From: Incumbomyces delicatus
Taxonomy: Eukaryota; Ascomycota; Eurotiomycetes; Chaetothyriales; Trichomeriaceae
Assembly (NCBI GenBank): GCA_017655985.1
Contig: JACJVS010000007.1
Coordinates: forward strand, 1,488,001 to 1,552,000
Reading direction: 5' to 3'
DNA length: 64,000 nt
Shown: positions 10,828 to 21,587 of the stretch, piece after piece
Position numbering within the stretch: position 1 is the first letter of the stretch
Layout of the letters: every line of letters starts with the position of its first letter
Translations under genes and position numbers: made by a program
The notes under the pieces: generated by a model
Seen by the model: the letters and a program-made list of their open reading frames with translations, nothing else
Databases searched by the model: none
What the model was told of the DNA's origin: nothing

Positions 10828-12070
10828 ATGTCTTTCTACGAGCCACAAAGCTGGCAAGCTCCCGTCCGGCAGGCATCTTGGGAACAACCTCCTCCACCGT
10901 CGCGGTCGGGTGCTAGTTCTACATCACAAAGGGAAGAGCCAAATGCGTTTGCCACTCAGTTCGAAGGTACGATTGAGGCTCGAGGGATGTTGTTCAGAAT
11001 TGCTAATACGGCACAGAGGTTGACAGGGCTGTGGATAATTTGATGAAGAGTGGAAAATTCTACGGGGCTGGGCCTCGGCGGGACGCTCCGCAGTCTATGT
11101 ACAGTCCGCATGGTATGTACGGCCCTTGACAGTCGACTGCGCCGGGATTCTGACAGTGACTAGCAGGGGGGCGCATGCAGGGCAGTCGCCACTCAGTAGG
11201 TGATGTGAGACCTGCATCTCGTTCAGTTACCAACCAACAGAATTTCTACGCTGCGCAACGCTACCAAGGCAGACCATCTGAAGCCGACCAGATGATGCAA
11301 GCGAAGCGTCGCATGGCTGCTCAGCGAGAGCGCGAGCTTCGCAACTATCACCAAGAGCAGCAATACAACAGAAGTTCGTTCCCCGCCGCCGCACCCGTAT
11401 GAATTCAGCTAATTTCCTAGGCCTTCTCGCAGAGATGGCTTCCAATAAATCGGATCGATCGATGAGCCCAAGTACGTTGAGCGAAGAAGGACGGAGAGAG
11501 CTCATTGCTCGACAGCATCGCGCGTTATACGGGCCGGAAGGACCAGGCTTCGCGCAGCATGGGCAATACAACCAGGACTCCGCATCAGCTGAACAAATTC
11601 AAGGTCAAGGCCAGGGTCCCCAAGGCATGCGCGGTGCCTCCCCTCGAGGCATGGACCCATTTGGCATGCCTGCGCAATCAGACAACGCTCAGCAACAACC
11701 CGTAGAAGGGAAAACAACGTCGCCTCCGCATCAGCAGGGCAAACCCCCTACTCCTCCAACAGGCGAGGATTCTACCCATTCCCGCACCATCTCGAAATCG
11801 ACCACTGCGCCTGTCACGGGCTCGATGGGGCCCATAGGAAGCCGACCCAATCCTCAGCATCTCTCTGGACAGTCGTTGAACAAAAGGACCACCTCCCCTT
11901 TACCCTCGACTCTAGGCTATGGATTCAATGTCAACGACCAGAGCAATGAGAGAGTGACAGGAGCACAACCCACTGGTGCTCAAAAGGAGACCTCCACCGC
12001 TGCGATGGGGGCCTGGGCTGCAGGAAGCGGCGTATGGGGAAACAAAATTGGTGCTTCTGTCTGGAGCTAA
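10828..12070 (+). CDS. conserved fungal hydrophilic protein, function unknown
   Basis: Four exons (10828-10966, 11017-11112, 11167-11373, 11433-12070) give 359 residues with consistent phases. Introns of 50, 54 and 59 nt remove in-frame stops; the first has a TGCTAAT branch site and the third an unusual GTTCGT donor. The protein has ordered-looking blocks that I associate with a conserved Pezizomycotina family of unknown function: EEPNAFATQFEEVDRAVDNLMKSGKFY; a basic, probably helical block around QMMQAKRRMAAQRERELRNYH; then SDRSMSPSTLSEEGRRELIARQHRALYG. The last 200 residues are disordered, rich in Q, G, P, S and T, ending SGVWGNKIGASVWS. There is no signal peptide, membrane segment or catalytic motif. 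The start is the first ATG of exon 1 (MSFYEP). Family recognition is from memory, without a search. Confidence 0.8.
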
Positions 12071-13252
12071 CGGAGAAAAAACTAAATACACATTCGAGAC
12101 CTGGACATCCTATATTCATTCCTCGGTGAGATGGGCGGAAAAGCGGTCTTTTACGGCGTAGCAAAGGTTTTGCTCCGCCCTCGAATTTAGCATCTCTCAC
12201 ATGGCTGGCTTTTGGCAATTTCACAACTAATGTCCTGCGGAGGCATGTATCAGGGTTGACGGTACTGAAAAACAACAACGGGCTGGATGAGAATTTGGCG
12301 AGGAGTATCCATTGTTGGTTCTCAGAGAAGGTGTCGAAGAAAAAATTGGCTTTTCGGACATTTGGTTACTTATGGATGATTTGCATAACCTGGAGTATCG
12401 CTTTGAGGGGACGTTTGGGAAACTGAAGCATTGTCGGGAATTTGCATGGATACTGTTGAGCGTGCATGTGATACCTTTGTCTGATGTTCCCTGGAAGGGA
12501 CCAGGTAGCAAGGTGGCATCGTGAGGGCGATTTCGATGTTTGCTAGGTGTGAAAGGATTGGTTTTGAGGGCAGATTGGTGCTTTAGCATGGCAATAGGGG
12601 CTGGTTCGCGTTTGGGGTGGATCTAGAGGCTCGACTGATAATTTTTGGACGGTCTTGGGTGGGGAGGGGTCGAGCGGCTGGCGTTCTACTTGCTTAGAGG
12701 GTATTGTTGTATACGGTCCATTCACGAAAAGGCACGGGCAATTCCATATGAGCAGATATAAATGAACGAAAATTTCATTTATTGTCTACAAAGATCTCAA
12801 TAACGGTACGAACTGAACAAAGGGGCACGGGGGCCGAAGTTTACCAACTGAGAAAAGTTGTGGCATGATCCGATCAAAGGAGAGTGACCAACTGCGGAAT
12901 GAAGACACAAAGGTCTGGTGGAATGTTGAGTCTTTTACTCAAATGCAACAGTTGACTCACTATGGAGGAAGGCTCTGGCCCGACGAGCGCCTGAATGCCT
13001 TTATATTTGTATCTAGACGGTGACAAGTCTGGAATGCTTCCTCAAACAAAGCCATGCAGACGATCAAGTCAAGAAGCATGAGGCAAAAACGACGCTGTCG
13101 CGAGGCAAGAGGGCCGACCAATCGGCGAGTCTGAGTAGTCCGCATCATACATTTTATCCACATCCTTATTCGTAACTCACCGAGTATCCAACGACCTCCG
13201 ACCCAGAAGCCTTGGACAGAAGACAACCTCGAATGTCATGAGTGAAGCTCCG
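12071..13252. other. intergenic, convergent 3' regions
   Basis: About 1.2 kb between two convergent genes. The left part is the presumed 3' UTR of the 10828 gene. Frames here (such as 12227-12589 minus) have no family signal. Nothing else seen. Confidence 0.5.
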
Positions 13253-15487
13253 TCATCCCTGCGAGACCAACCTCGCGCTCCCGAATATGCCATACTTTTT
13301 GGCCATGGCATTCGACTTCATCAAAGTTGAGATTCCTAGGGAACCATTTAACCGGTGCTCAGATCTTACATCAGCGTCATCATTCTTCTGGCCGTAGTCT
13401 GGTTTCATTCGTCCTGCGGGCCATCGATCAAATAGCAGGAAAGCTTCTGCTGTGCTCCAGGGTCCAGAAGCGGATATTTGAGTGGTAGGTGGTGCTGCGT
13501 CAACGACCGCTTCGCTTAGCTGGTGGTCATGTTCAACAGATTCGGCAGGGATCGAAGCTACAGATACAATCACGGTGGAGTTGCAGTCGAGTGCTGAGGG
13601 TTCGGAGACAGCTCCTTCTAGGGAGTGCACATTATGCAGACTTTGAAGCTGAGGTCGCCTCGAAGCATGCACTCCTTGGGACCTGCTCTTGAACTTATCG
13701 GTGTTATCTCGTGCTTCACCTCCACTATTCGCATCATCGACCTTCACAATTTCAGGGGTTAAAACCCCTTCAGAGACAGCCCCTGCAAAAGGTGGTGCCG
13801 AATTCGATTCGCAAGAGTCGGATTGAAATTCAGATGTTGATATATGAGCCTCGTCTGATTCCAAATCTCGGCGAGCTCCGTTCACTGACCGCGATGAGGT
13901 GGCAATCGATGGGGCTTCGTCAGATGACCGATGCGACAATCTAGTCGCTGGAAAAATCGGCGATGAGAGAGAATGAATCGCTTCTTGATACTGACATGTT
14001 GCATTCACATGATTACCAGGATAGTCTTCATGGTCTAACTCGGTTCCGTTCTTAGACAAACTCATACACGCTTCTCGAACCGTTGACAGGCGCTCAAACA
14101 ACTCCTCGTCCTCACTGAAATCCTGCAAATTCAGTGATGAAGCCTGTGAGACATTCTGCGACATGAACAATGGACTTGAAGCCACAGCCTGCCCAGGCTC
14201 AGTCATAGCGTGATCTGAATCCTTGGACGTATCATGGAAAGTAGTGGCGTGTATAGGCTGTGGACTGGCGCCTTGATTATACCTGGAGATGGGGGCTTCA
14301 ATCGCGTTCTGATCAAGGACGATGGCATTCCCGTGAGCGGAAAAGTCGGACCGGATTTGTGTCCAAGATGAGCTGGGCTGTTCTGAAGTCAGCGTCTTGT
14401 CATACGGTGCAGAACGACTACGAGTTGTTTGAGCTGGAGGGGCTTGAAAGTTCGCGTCCACGGCAGCTGGCAGTAAGGCCTTGTACATCAGCTTTGGGCG
14501 TGGCCTTTGAGAAGCAAATTTCAGCCTGCTCCGTGGACCTAGGGCAAACGAGGGCTTGGTTTTCTGGGCATTTCCTATCGACTTTAAAGGAGCTAAATGA
14601 AGCGAACGAGGCGGTGCAGATAATTGTTGGTGGCCAATCCTCAGCGAGCTTTCATTTTCGGTCTCGGCGGTTCCAGCCCTTTGTGTTTTGGTCGAAGACA
14701 CCTTCGACTGTCTCGTTTCAGCGGGACTTGGTTTTTGAGCAGGCCTCGAGTTTGCAGCCCGGGCTGGCGGCCGGTTGACGGAGTCGTCATCTGATGAGAT
14801 GTCGACAACGTCTCCAACGGATGGCGGTTGCGGGGCTCCTTGGCCCAGCAGCGGACCGCTTGATGTAGCAGTCAAGCCAGCTTCAGGGCCGGTAATGGGG
14901 GGAGACTGGGTTGCTTTTCCAACCCTCCGTCGCTTGGGTGGTGGCTCAATGTTTAGTTCGACTTCCGACAGCGCCTGTCTCTGCTCGTAAGGTGACTGGA
15001 GGGGCAGCCTTTGACAGCCCAGCCTTCCTTGTGACCCTGCCAACAGTTCTTTGATAGATTTTGGCTTGATCTGACTGGTGGCGGCCTGGGCGCGGATGAG
15101 GCTGGTTCTGGAAGTGTGATGCTGTGTGCGAAGAGGACCGCCGTGCTTTTGCCTAGCGAGTAAGGGTGTCAGGTCGGTCTTGGTCTGACCCAGGGGTTCC
15201 TCGACTTGAACCAGAACGGGTTTGTCGAGGCTAAGCTCCAGTCCTTCTCCAAACTCCTCGGGCTGGCGATAGTGAAGATCGCCCACCAAGTTTTTGGAAT
15301 CGTCATAGACCATGACACGCTTATTAAATGTATGAAATCGAAGGGAGCCATCGTGCCACTTCTTTTGTTTCTTGAAAATATCATTGGTGAACATGCACCG
15401 GAACTCGAGCACGGGTGCGGTAACTTGGGGCTGAGGAGGGATCAGGCTGGACATTGGGGCGGTGGTTCGGTGAAGAGTCGTAGCCAT
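13253..15487 (-). CDS. DUF2439 protein (Mte1/Dbl2/ZGRF1 N-terminal type)
   Basis: A 744-residue single-exon protein. The frame is open to 15553 but that first codon is TTG; the first ATG is at 15487 (MATTLH). Residues about 25-110 form the DUF2439 domain: LEFRCMFTNDIFKKQKKWHDGSL, HTFNKRVMVYDD, VGDLHYR and a closing acidic strand (LVQVEEPLGQTKTDLTPLL). In yeast Mte1, fission yeast Dbl2 and human ZGRF1 this domain marks proteins that work with Mph1/Fml1-type helicases at D-loops, forks and telomeres. The middle is long and disordered, with a DISSDDDSV stretch that resembles a SUMO-interacting motif. A short conserved-looking C-terminal block AFLLFDRWPAGRMKPDYG follows. There is no helicase domain, so this is the Mte1/Dbl2 layout rather than the fused human one. 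A DNA-repair role is inferred from the domain. Confidence 0.85.
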   Translation of the reverse strand: MATTLHRTTAPMSSLIPPQPQVTAPVLEFRCMFTNDIFKKQKKWHDGSLRFHTFNKRVMVYDDSKNLVGDLHYRQPEEFGEGLELSLDKPVLVQVEEPLGQTKTDLTPLLARQKHGGPLRTQHHTSRTSLIRAQAATSQIKPKSIKELLAGSQGRLGCQRLPLQSPYEQRQALSEVELNIEPPPKRRRVGKATQSPPITGPEAGLTATSSGPLLGQGAPQPPSVGDVVDISSDDDSVNRPPARAANSRPAQKPSPAETRQSKVSSTKTQRAGTAETENESSLRIGHQQLSAPPRSLHLAPLKSIGNAQKTKPSFALGPRSRLKFASQRPRPKLMYKALLPAAVDANFQAPPAQTTRSRSAPYDKTLTSEQPSSSWTQIRSDFSAHGNAIVLDQNAIEAPISRYNQGASPQPIHATTFHDTSKDSDHAMTEPGQAVASSPLFMSQNVSQASSLNLQDFSEDEELFERLSTVREACMSLSKNGTELDHEDYPGNHVNATCQYQEAIHSLSSPIFPATRLSHRSSDEAPSIATSSRSVNGARRDLESDEAHISTSEFQSDSCESNSAPPFAGAVSEGVLTPEIVKVDDANSGGEARDNTDKFKSRSQGVHASRRPQLQSLHNVHSLEGAVSEPSALDCNSTVIVSVASIPAESVEHDHQLSEAVVDAAPPTTQISASGPWSTAEAFLLFDRWPAGRMKPDYGQKNDDADVRSEHRLNGSLGISTLMKSNAMAKKYGIFGSARLVSQG

Positions 15488-16245
15488 CGCGGGTGATGTG
15501 GTGTCAGATTGTGTAAGGTCGTGGTCCGGCCCATGATGAGGAATTGGAGGCAATCAAGTGGAGCTGCTTGGTGGTGAAGGTGTCAAAGGATGGTGGGATG
15601 CTCAACACACAACAGCCCGGCATGGCCAGAGGCAAAAGGATCAGGACGGCTCTGGCGAAGAGAGTGTGAATACAGGTGGGTGCTAACAGGGCTGATTTGG
15701 TAGTCGGACACAGAGAGAGTCGAGGGCAAGGAGAGGTTTTAAAATCACTGACGGGACAAAATGCTGCTGGCGTAGGTGCTGGTGTGGCCCAAAAGCTGCT
15801 GGCTTGGGCATGAAATACCGAATCAAGAAGTCTTCTAATGATACGGAATGCTCCGTATTACAGTACGAAGTATCTAGATAGTAAGTGGTCCTGCAGCTGT
15901 GCAAGTCGTTCACGGTCGTTCCAAGGTTGTGTTTCGTGGAAGTTCTGGCGGGCACTGACGCGTGATGCGCGTATGTATATAGCTAGCACCACACAGCTAG
16001 CGGGCATAGGCTGCACGGCTGCAACTGCTATCGATAGAGCGAGGCCCAGCATGCTGCCTGGAAGCCGCTCATTGGTGCCCATGATTTAGCATGAAATACT
16101 TCATATGTGGGACAAATTAAATCGTTCTCTGAACGAATGGCTCTGGGCTCCTACCGAATCTTTGCCAGCGCGCCGGTCAACCCCCACCCTTCTTCAGCAC
16201 GCATTCGACAGACATACACCTCATCTTGCTCTCTCGTCCGTCGAG
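15488..16245. promoter_or_regulatory. divergent intergenic region with hairpin and TACGAAGTA motif
   Basis: Separates the divergent DUF2439 and DUF7924 genes. It contains a perfect 7-bp inverted repeat (atacgga, 4-base loop atgc, tccgtat) at 15841-15858 and an exact TACGAAGTA at 15864-15872, six bases later. No coding frame recognised. Confidence 0.5.
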
Positions 16246-18268
16246 ATGGTAGCAGAACAGAGACCAGGTCGCATACCAAAACGCACGACTCGTAAGTTCA
16301 CATTATTGCTTTGGTACAGCGAGTTGGAACTCACCTCTACTCCTACAGAATCTACTGGCAAGCGGCGTCGTGCTGTTGACTGTGACGAGCAGTACGAGGC
16401 TGCCGTTCAACACAGACGTAAGAGTGCCAGGATTTCCCAAATCGGTGCGTCTATCACTGTCTTTACTAGGGTCGCCTACGTTGCTCACTCGCCGCAGTTC
16501 GTGATGGAGAAGAAATCGACAATTTGAAGATACCGAGGCCGCAAAGAAAGTGCAAGTAAAGTCCTTTGTCTGACGATACTTCAGCTAACTCATGCTAGTG
16601 AAGCGAGATCACGACGATAGAGACGAACCCATTCTGATCACGGAACGGCCGAGATACGAGTCGAGAGTATCGATCGGTGACAAGGCGAAATCCATTCAAG
16701 ACTGGGTCGATGAAACTTGCAGATCCCAGGGAAGTCCGAAATCCGATACGAAACAAGTCCAAGAGGTGCTGGCGAATATGACTCGAAAACGACAATCAGG
16801 TCTCCCTTCGCCGAGGGAGAGCTTCAGCCGAGATAGTACTACTGCTTCGAAAAGATCCGAAAAATCTACCGCCAGTGTCCACGATCCAGACTATCGAAAG
16901 GCAATGCGGGATCGCAACCTCTACATCGAACGTGAAATGATCCCTTTAGAGCTTCGACTTGATGCTCATCGGATCGTCTCTCGACCAAGGGCCTCTCCCG
17001 AGATGGACGACTCCACAGTCCAGGATTTGATAGAAAAATCACGCGCAATACAAGAAGATGGCGAGCATGAGATTATACAGCAGATAGCACCAGACATAAT
17101 TCCAGCAATACGCAGGATTCCTGATGGGAGACTAGCACGAAACGCCAATCAGGCTTGGTATAATGCCGTGCCTATCCCTCTCGACCCAGATGTATTGACC
17201 AACCCACTTCCCTTACCTAAACCGAAACCTGATCTAGCCTTCGGTTACTCTGAATCTGCTTTCAACCATAAGCAACTAAAGACCATCGATCTCTTGGTCG
17301 ATGATCTATACGGACGAAGCTTTGCGTGTCCAGACCAGAAACTTCTCTTTCCGTACTTAAGTATCGAGTTCAAATCACAGGCCAAGGGTGGTACCCATTA
17401 CATAGCAACGAATCAGGCTGCAGGAGCAGGAGCTATCGCCATCAATGGTCACCGTGAATTGATGCAACGCAGTCAAAGCGATGTACCCTACGACAGACTT
17501 CAATACTTTTCAGTCACCTTTGATCACAAAATGGCTTGTGTGAATGTGCACTGGCTCAAACCACCAGTAGACGGACGGCCACACAGTTTTCACGTGGAAG
17601 GGTTGGCGACACATCTCCTCGACGACCCTAAAGGTATTAGGGCGATCGTTCGCGGAATCAAGAACATTCTTGACGATGCTGCTGATCCTAAATTAAAGTC
17701 TCTCTGCGCAGCACTAGACGCCTATCGAGCAACAGTCACTCAGAACAAAGAAGTTGCAACAAGTCATTCAACGCAGCAGGATGCTGTTCTCGATCGCCGA
17801 CCAAAGTCGAGGAAAGAAAAGGACCGCAAAGCCCCAACTACCGATGAGCTGAAGGGCAACAAGGCACCTGCGCCTTGTCCGGGAAATGGTATGGCTACAC
17901 TGCCGCAGCTTCGTCCCTTGGTCCCGGGTGCAGATGCTTCCTTGAAACGCCGTCGTCAGTCACCGCCTATGGAGAGTGAAGCGGCGATTGCTTCGACGAC
18001 ACTCGTTGATACAGTATCCATGTCTGCGGCACAAGCGGACGAGCCGGAGAAGGTCTTGCCTCGCATCCGAACCACAAGGTCGGCAACCAAGGTGCCACCT
18101 ATGGAGGTCATTGCCAAGGCAGTCAAACGCTCAAATCGATTGGGCCGTGTTTTCGAGCTGCGTGGAGAGCAAGTTTTCGTGCTAGAGGCAGACTGGAGAA
18201 GGGCTGTTCGTGGACACAAAGCGGCATTGATCAATGCTGAACACAATGTCTGGTGTTACGATGTTTAA
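16246..18268 (+). CDS. DUF7924 protein with PD-(D/E)XK nuclease-like core
   Basis: Four exons (16246-16291, 16349-16444, 16498-16555, 16621-18268) give 615 residues. The last acceptor (CGATAG before 16621) is the only nearby one that keeps the frame; its branch site is CTAAC at 16585-16589. The basic N-terminus (TGKRRRAV, QHRRKSARIS) looks nuclear. The domain at about residues 235-430 belongs to a family I know as DUF7924, frequent in Dothideomycetes. It shows PKPDLAFGY near residue 270, then YLSIEFKSQ with E316 and K318, then NQAAGAGAIAIN: the order and spacing of a PD-(D/E)XK nuclease core. A second small block with basic residues ends the protein. Nuclease activity is inferred and untested. 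It converges with the Cys-rich gene 100 bp downstream. Confidence 0.75.
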
Positions 18269-18368
18269 AGTTTTGTGGATACCCCTTTGGCAATGAGATG
18301 AATGTCTTGAATTCACGATCGCGAAAGCTTTGTGTTTTCGCAGTACCCATCTTACTTCTGAATCTTGT

Positions 18369-18923
18369 TTAGCCACGTGGTGAATCTCTAATACTACTGG
18401 TCAGACCATTCAGACCCATTGTTAGGCTCGACTTCCGAGATGGATGAATGACGCAAACTGATGGCTGGAAGTGTTTCCCAGCTCCTTGTATGAGTCGACA
18501 CTGAGCACACTCCTTTACCGTTCGTGGCCCGCGCTCACCCCTAGTGCACATTTCCCTGCTTCCAGCAAATTCATATGCTGTGATGCACTCAAGATTCGAT
18601 CGCTCACAGCTCTTGCACGGCCAGCCTTGAGGATTGTCATATATGTACCCATCCGTTCTACACTCCACGCACTTGATGCTGAGGCGATGTAGTGTACGCA
18701 CAACACACTTCTTTCTCGAGGTGGTGCAAGATCGGCATGGGACATTGAAATCACGTTGCCAACGGCCGATTTGACAGGGAGAACATGTGACACCGCTTCG
18801 TCGTCTACAAACCGGAATTTTCATGCGTTCACAGTGGGAGCGGGTCTCGTTACCGTCACATTGCTCTCCCAGGGCTGTGCAGCTCAGACATGGATACGTC
18901 AATATATTCTTGCCACCCGGCAT
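18369..18923 (-). CDS. small cysteine-rich protein with repeated CX2CX6C units
   Basis: A 184-residue protein from the ATG at 18923 (MPGGKN). The frame is open to 18977 but without an earlier ATG, so a spliced upstream exon is possible. It has 19 cysteines. Three segments share the exact spacing CX2CX6C: CLSCTALGEQC, CRSCTTSRKKC and CKSCERSNLEC, with further CxxC pairs between them (CSPC, CVEC, CAQC). CX2CX6C is the first half of a fungal Zn2Cys6 binuclear cluster, and the basic residues inside the second unit fit that resemblance. The protein has no signal peptide, so a secreted disulfide-rich effector is less likely than an intracellular zinc-binding protein. I do not recognise the family. 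Function is unknown; zinc binding is inferred from cysteine spacing only. Confidence 0.6.
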   Translation of the reverse strand: MPGGKNILTYPCLSCTALGEQCDGNETRSHCERMKIPVCRRRSGVTCSPCQIGRWQRDFNVPCRSCTTSRKKCVVRTLHRLSIKCVECRTDGYIYDNPQGWPCKSCERSNLECITAYEFAGSREMCTRGERGPRTVKECAQCRLIQGAGKHFQPSVCVIHPSRKSSLTMGLNGLTSSIRDSPRG

Positions 18924-20089
18924 GAGCGTTGTGCTTGATGTGTCATCGTTGTTCTTATTGAGTGCTGTATTTGACACGATGTGGACTTAAGGCGCATCTG
19001 TACTTTTCTGACGACGAAGCTCCGAAGAATCTTGTCTGAGCGGGTAGCATCCATGAGGGAGGGCAGTCCGTTGTTGGAGATTCTTCTCGCTGGCGGAACG
19101 ATGTAATTTTGGGGCGAACGAGGAAGTTCTACTGTGCTACTGTGACCTGAAGAAAGAAAGACATGATAGAGTCGAGTGAGCAGTCTATTATCTTTAATAT
19201 GCACCATCTCGAATCTTCGTACAACTTTGGATTCCGTCCTGCATTGGGACGAGTTTTGGAACATGGCGGCTGGATGGGTTGGGCCTGCGCGATCGCTCAC
19301 GTGACATAACTTTTGAGCAGCGAGACTTGGAAGCTGATTTTGGTAAAGGAATAGGAGATTAATCATGTGCTTGATAGATTCTGAATGCGTCTATGGGTCT
19401 CTTGTTAGTTATGCTACTAATATCACGGTATCCATGGATGTTCTTCGGCTTAGCGCACTCAATAGCAGCTATGCCCAAGTCGGTTCAGCTCCACCGCCGG
19501 AGTTTGTGATTTTGCTGTGCACCTGCCGAGCCCGCTGCGCTGCGAGCAGAACCCCAGGCTTAGGCGGGAAGGTGTAGGTGGGTTCCTGTGAAATTGGGGC
19601 AGTGACCCTCAACATTGCGTAACGGCCTAAGGTGTAGCAGTCGACATCTTCCATCTCTCCAGGGCGAGTACCGAGTACGGTCCAAGTTCGTACCGTTGCA
19701 TTCTTTTCTTCCAGCTCCTCAGCACAGTCTGGCTGCGGCTTGCTCGACTTGAGCGGGCCTTTCGCCCAACTGCCCAACTGGACCGTAAGCCGGACTCGGC
19801 ATCCTCTGAACCCTTTTTCACCAACGGCGGAATTTCTACTGTCGACGCCTTGGGCCTGTGCTGCGTATGCTGCAACAAATTTACAAAGCATCCCCATTCA
19901 TTTCTCCGGCCCTCTCTACGGAGCGTTTCTGCAAACCCAGCCTCTCCTTCACCCACCTGTCGCTCTTTCTGTCGGCCCCAATAGTCCGCTGCCACTCATT
20001 GGCTGGGTCTCCAATTGCATGACAACCGCCTGTCCCGCCCGTGACGGCGGTGTCGTGGTCGTGCTACCGGCACCCGCATCCTGTCCACC
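18924..20089. promoter_or_regulatory. divergent intergenic region, no further gene seen
   Basis: Lies between the divergent Cys-rich and BAR-SH3 genes. An upstream exon of the Cys-rich gene may lie around 18960-19160 on the minus strand, where a frame continues, but I could not find a junction that keeps phase. The right part is C/T-rich on the plus strand, as expected for the BAR gene's leader. Confidence 0.4.
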
Positions 20090-21587
20090 ATGTTTGTTCA
20101 GAGACAGTTTCAAAAGTACCAGAAGAGGAGCGCAGATGAGCAGCAGGTGTCTCTTATGCTGAAGGATTTTGAGGATGCGGATCAGTTGCTCGGCAGAGTG
20201 CGTCTTCCCCACACCCAAGGGCCTTGCTGCACACAAGCTAACTCGTCGACAGATCGTCGATGCCTCGAAAGCCTGGCGCGAGGCCTGGATCTCCATCCTG
20301 ACAGTCCAGCACCGACTGCTGGTCGAATACGACGTTCTGTATGCGCCCATTGTCGGAGCAGGGGAAGACTACACAGGCCATGTCCCGGTGGAAACTCCCC
20401 AGAACCTGGTGGGCCGAACGAACCGACTCAAAGTGGAATACGAAGAGCTCAAGAAGGACTTGACCGAGGAGCTAAACGCTGTCCAGGACAAAATGATTGG
20501 CCCTGCCCAGAGTGCAAAGGACAATCTCCAGATTGCCCGCAAAGTGATCAAGAAGCGGGAAGACAAGAAGTTGGACTACGAGAGATACCAGAGCCGGGTG
20601 GACAACAGCATGAAAAAGTCCAAACTGTCGGATCGCGACCGCGGCCAACTCACCCGTGCCCAATCCGATCTCTTGGTAGCCACCGAGGCTTACCATGCTG
20701 CCGACGACCACCTCCGCCATTATATGCCCTCCCTCCTTTCCGCAGTCTGGTCACTGCAACCATACCTGCTGGCCGCCCAGATCCGCATCCAGAACAACCT
20801 GCTCGCGCATTACTACACCATGCTTCACACTTATTGCGTAGAAGAAGGCTTTCCCTCCCCCAGCCCTCCCATGGACGAGATCATTCGCATTTGGGACGAT
20901 GCATGGAGACCGGAACAGAAAAAGATGGAAGCCATGCCCATGATAGCATCAGGCAAAGCGCTCAGGAAATCCCTCAGCAAGGAAGACTCTCACTCAGCCA
21001 CCACAAACGGGTACCGCAGACCTTCCCATCCTTCCTCCTACAGTCGTGCTCCCTCCGTCTCCCCTGCCCGACCCCCAATTCCCCCATCACCCCAGTCCTT
21101 CGACATAAAACCAAAACTGTCTCATTCACCTTCCTCCTACTCCCTCCTCTCGCCAACTCCAACAGAGTCAACCGTTGCCTCTCCTTCACCCTCCGTCTCA
21201 ATCTACCACACCCCCGGTTCAATGCCGAGCTTCTCCCCGACCGGCCCGAGCACGGATTATTTTAGTAGAGACCGCCAGCAGAGCACTACCTCCTCCAATT
21301 CGCACACTACAACTCCAGGAGCCACCACGCCCGGTGGCTCAGCAACTGTGCTGGCTAGCCTGGTCGGGAAGAAAAAGCCTCCACCTCCACCACCTCGGAT
21401 ACCATCGCACCATTTTCAGTTTGTCACCGCATTGTATGACTTTGGAGGTCAAGGAGACGGTGATCTAGCTTTCAAAGAGGGAGATAAAATAAAAGTGTTG
21501 AAGAAGACGGAAAGCACGGACGACTGGTGGCAGGGCGAGCTTAGAGGTGTGAAGGGTATGTTTCCCGCAAATTACGTGCAGGTTTGA
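20090..21587 (+). CDS. BAR and SH3 domain protein (Rvs167/Hob1-type amphiphysin)
   Basis: Two exons (20090-20197 and 20253-21587) joined across a 55-nt intron with donor GTGCGT, branch GCTAACT and acceptor GACAG give 480 residues. Residues about 1-250 form a BAR domain: QVSLMLKDFEDADQLLGR continues over the junction into IVDASKAWREAWISIL, followed by long helices with YEELKKDLTEELN and REDKKLDYERYQ. A disordered Ser/Pro-rich linker follows, then KKKPPPPPPR, a likely SH3 ligand. The C-terminal SH3 domain (residues about 420-480) carries ALYDF, the acidic RT loop, DDWWQGEL and GMFPANYVQV. Such proteins bind curved membranes and actin regulators at endocytic patches. An overlapping 391-codon frame is a shadow. 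Within the Rvs167/Hob1 group the exact orthologue is not settled. Confidence 0.92.

Noticed and set aside
20090..21265. 391-codon frame overlapping the BAR-SH3 gene
   Set aside because: Only its first 36 codons are real; after the splice donor the frame becomes Pro/Arg/His-rich nonsense, while the spliced frame has full BAR and SH3 domains.
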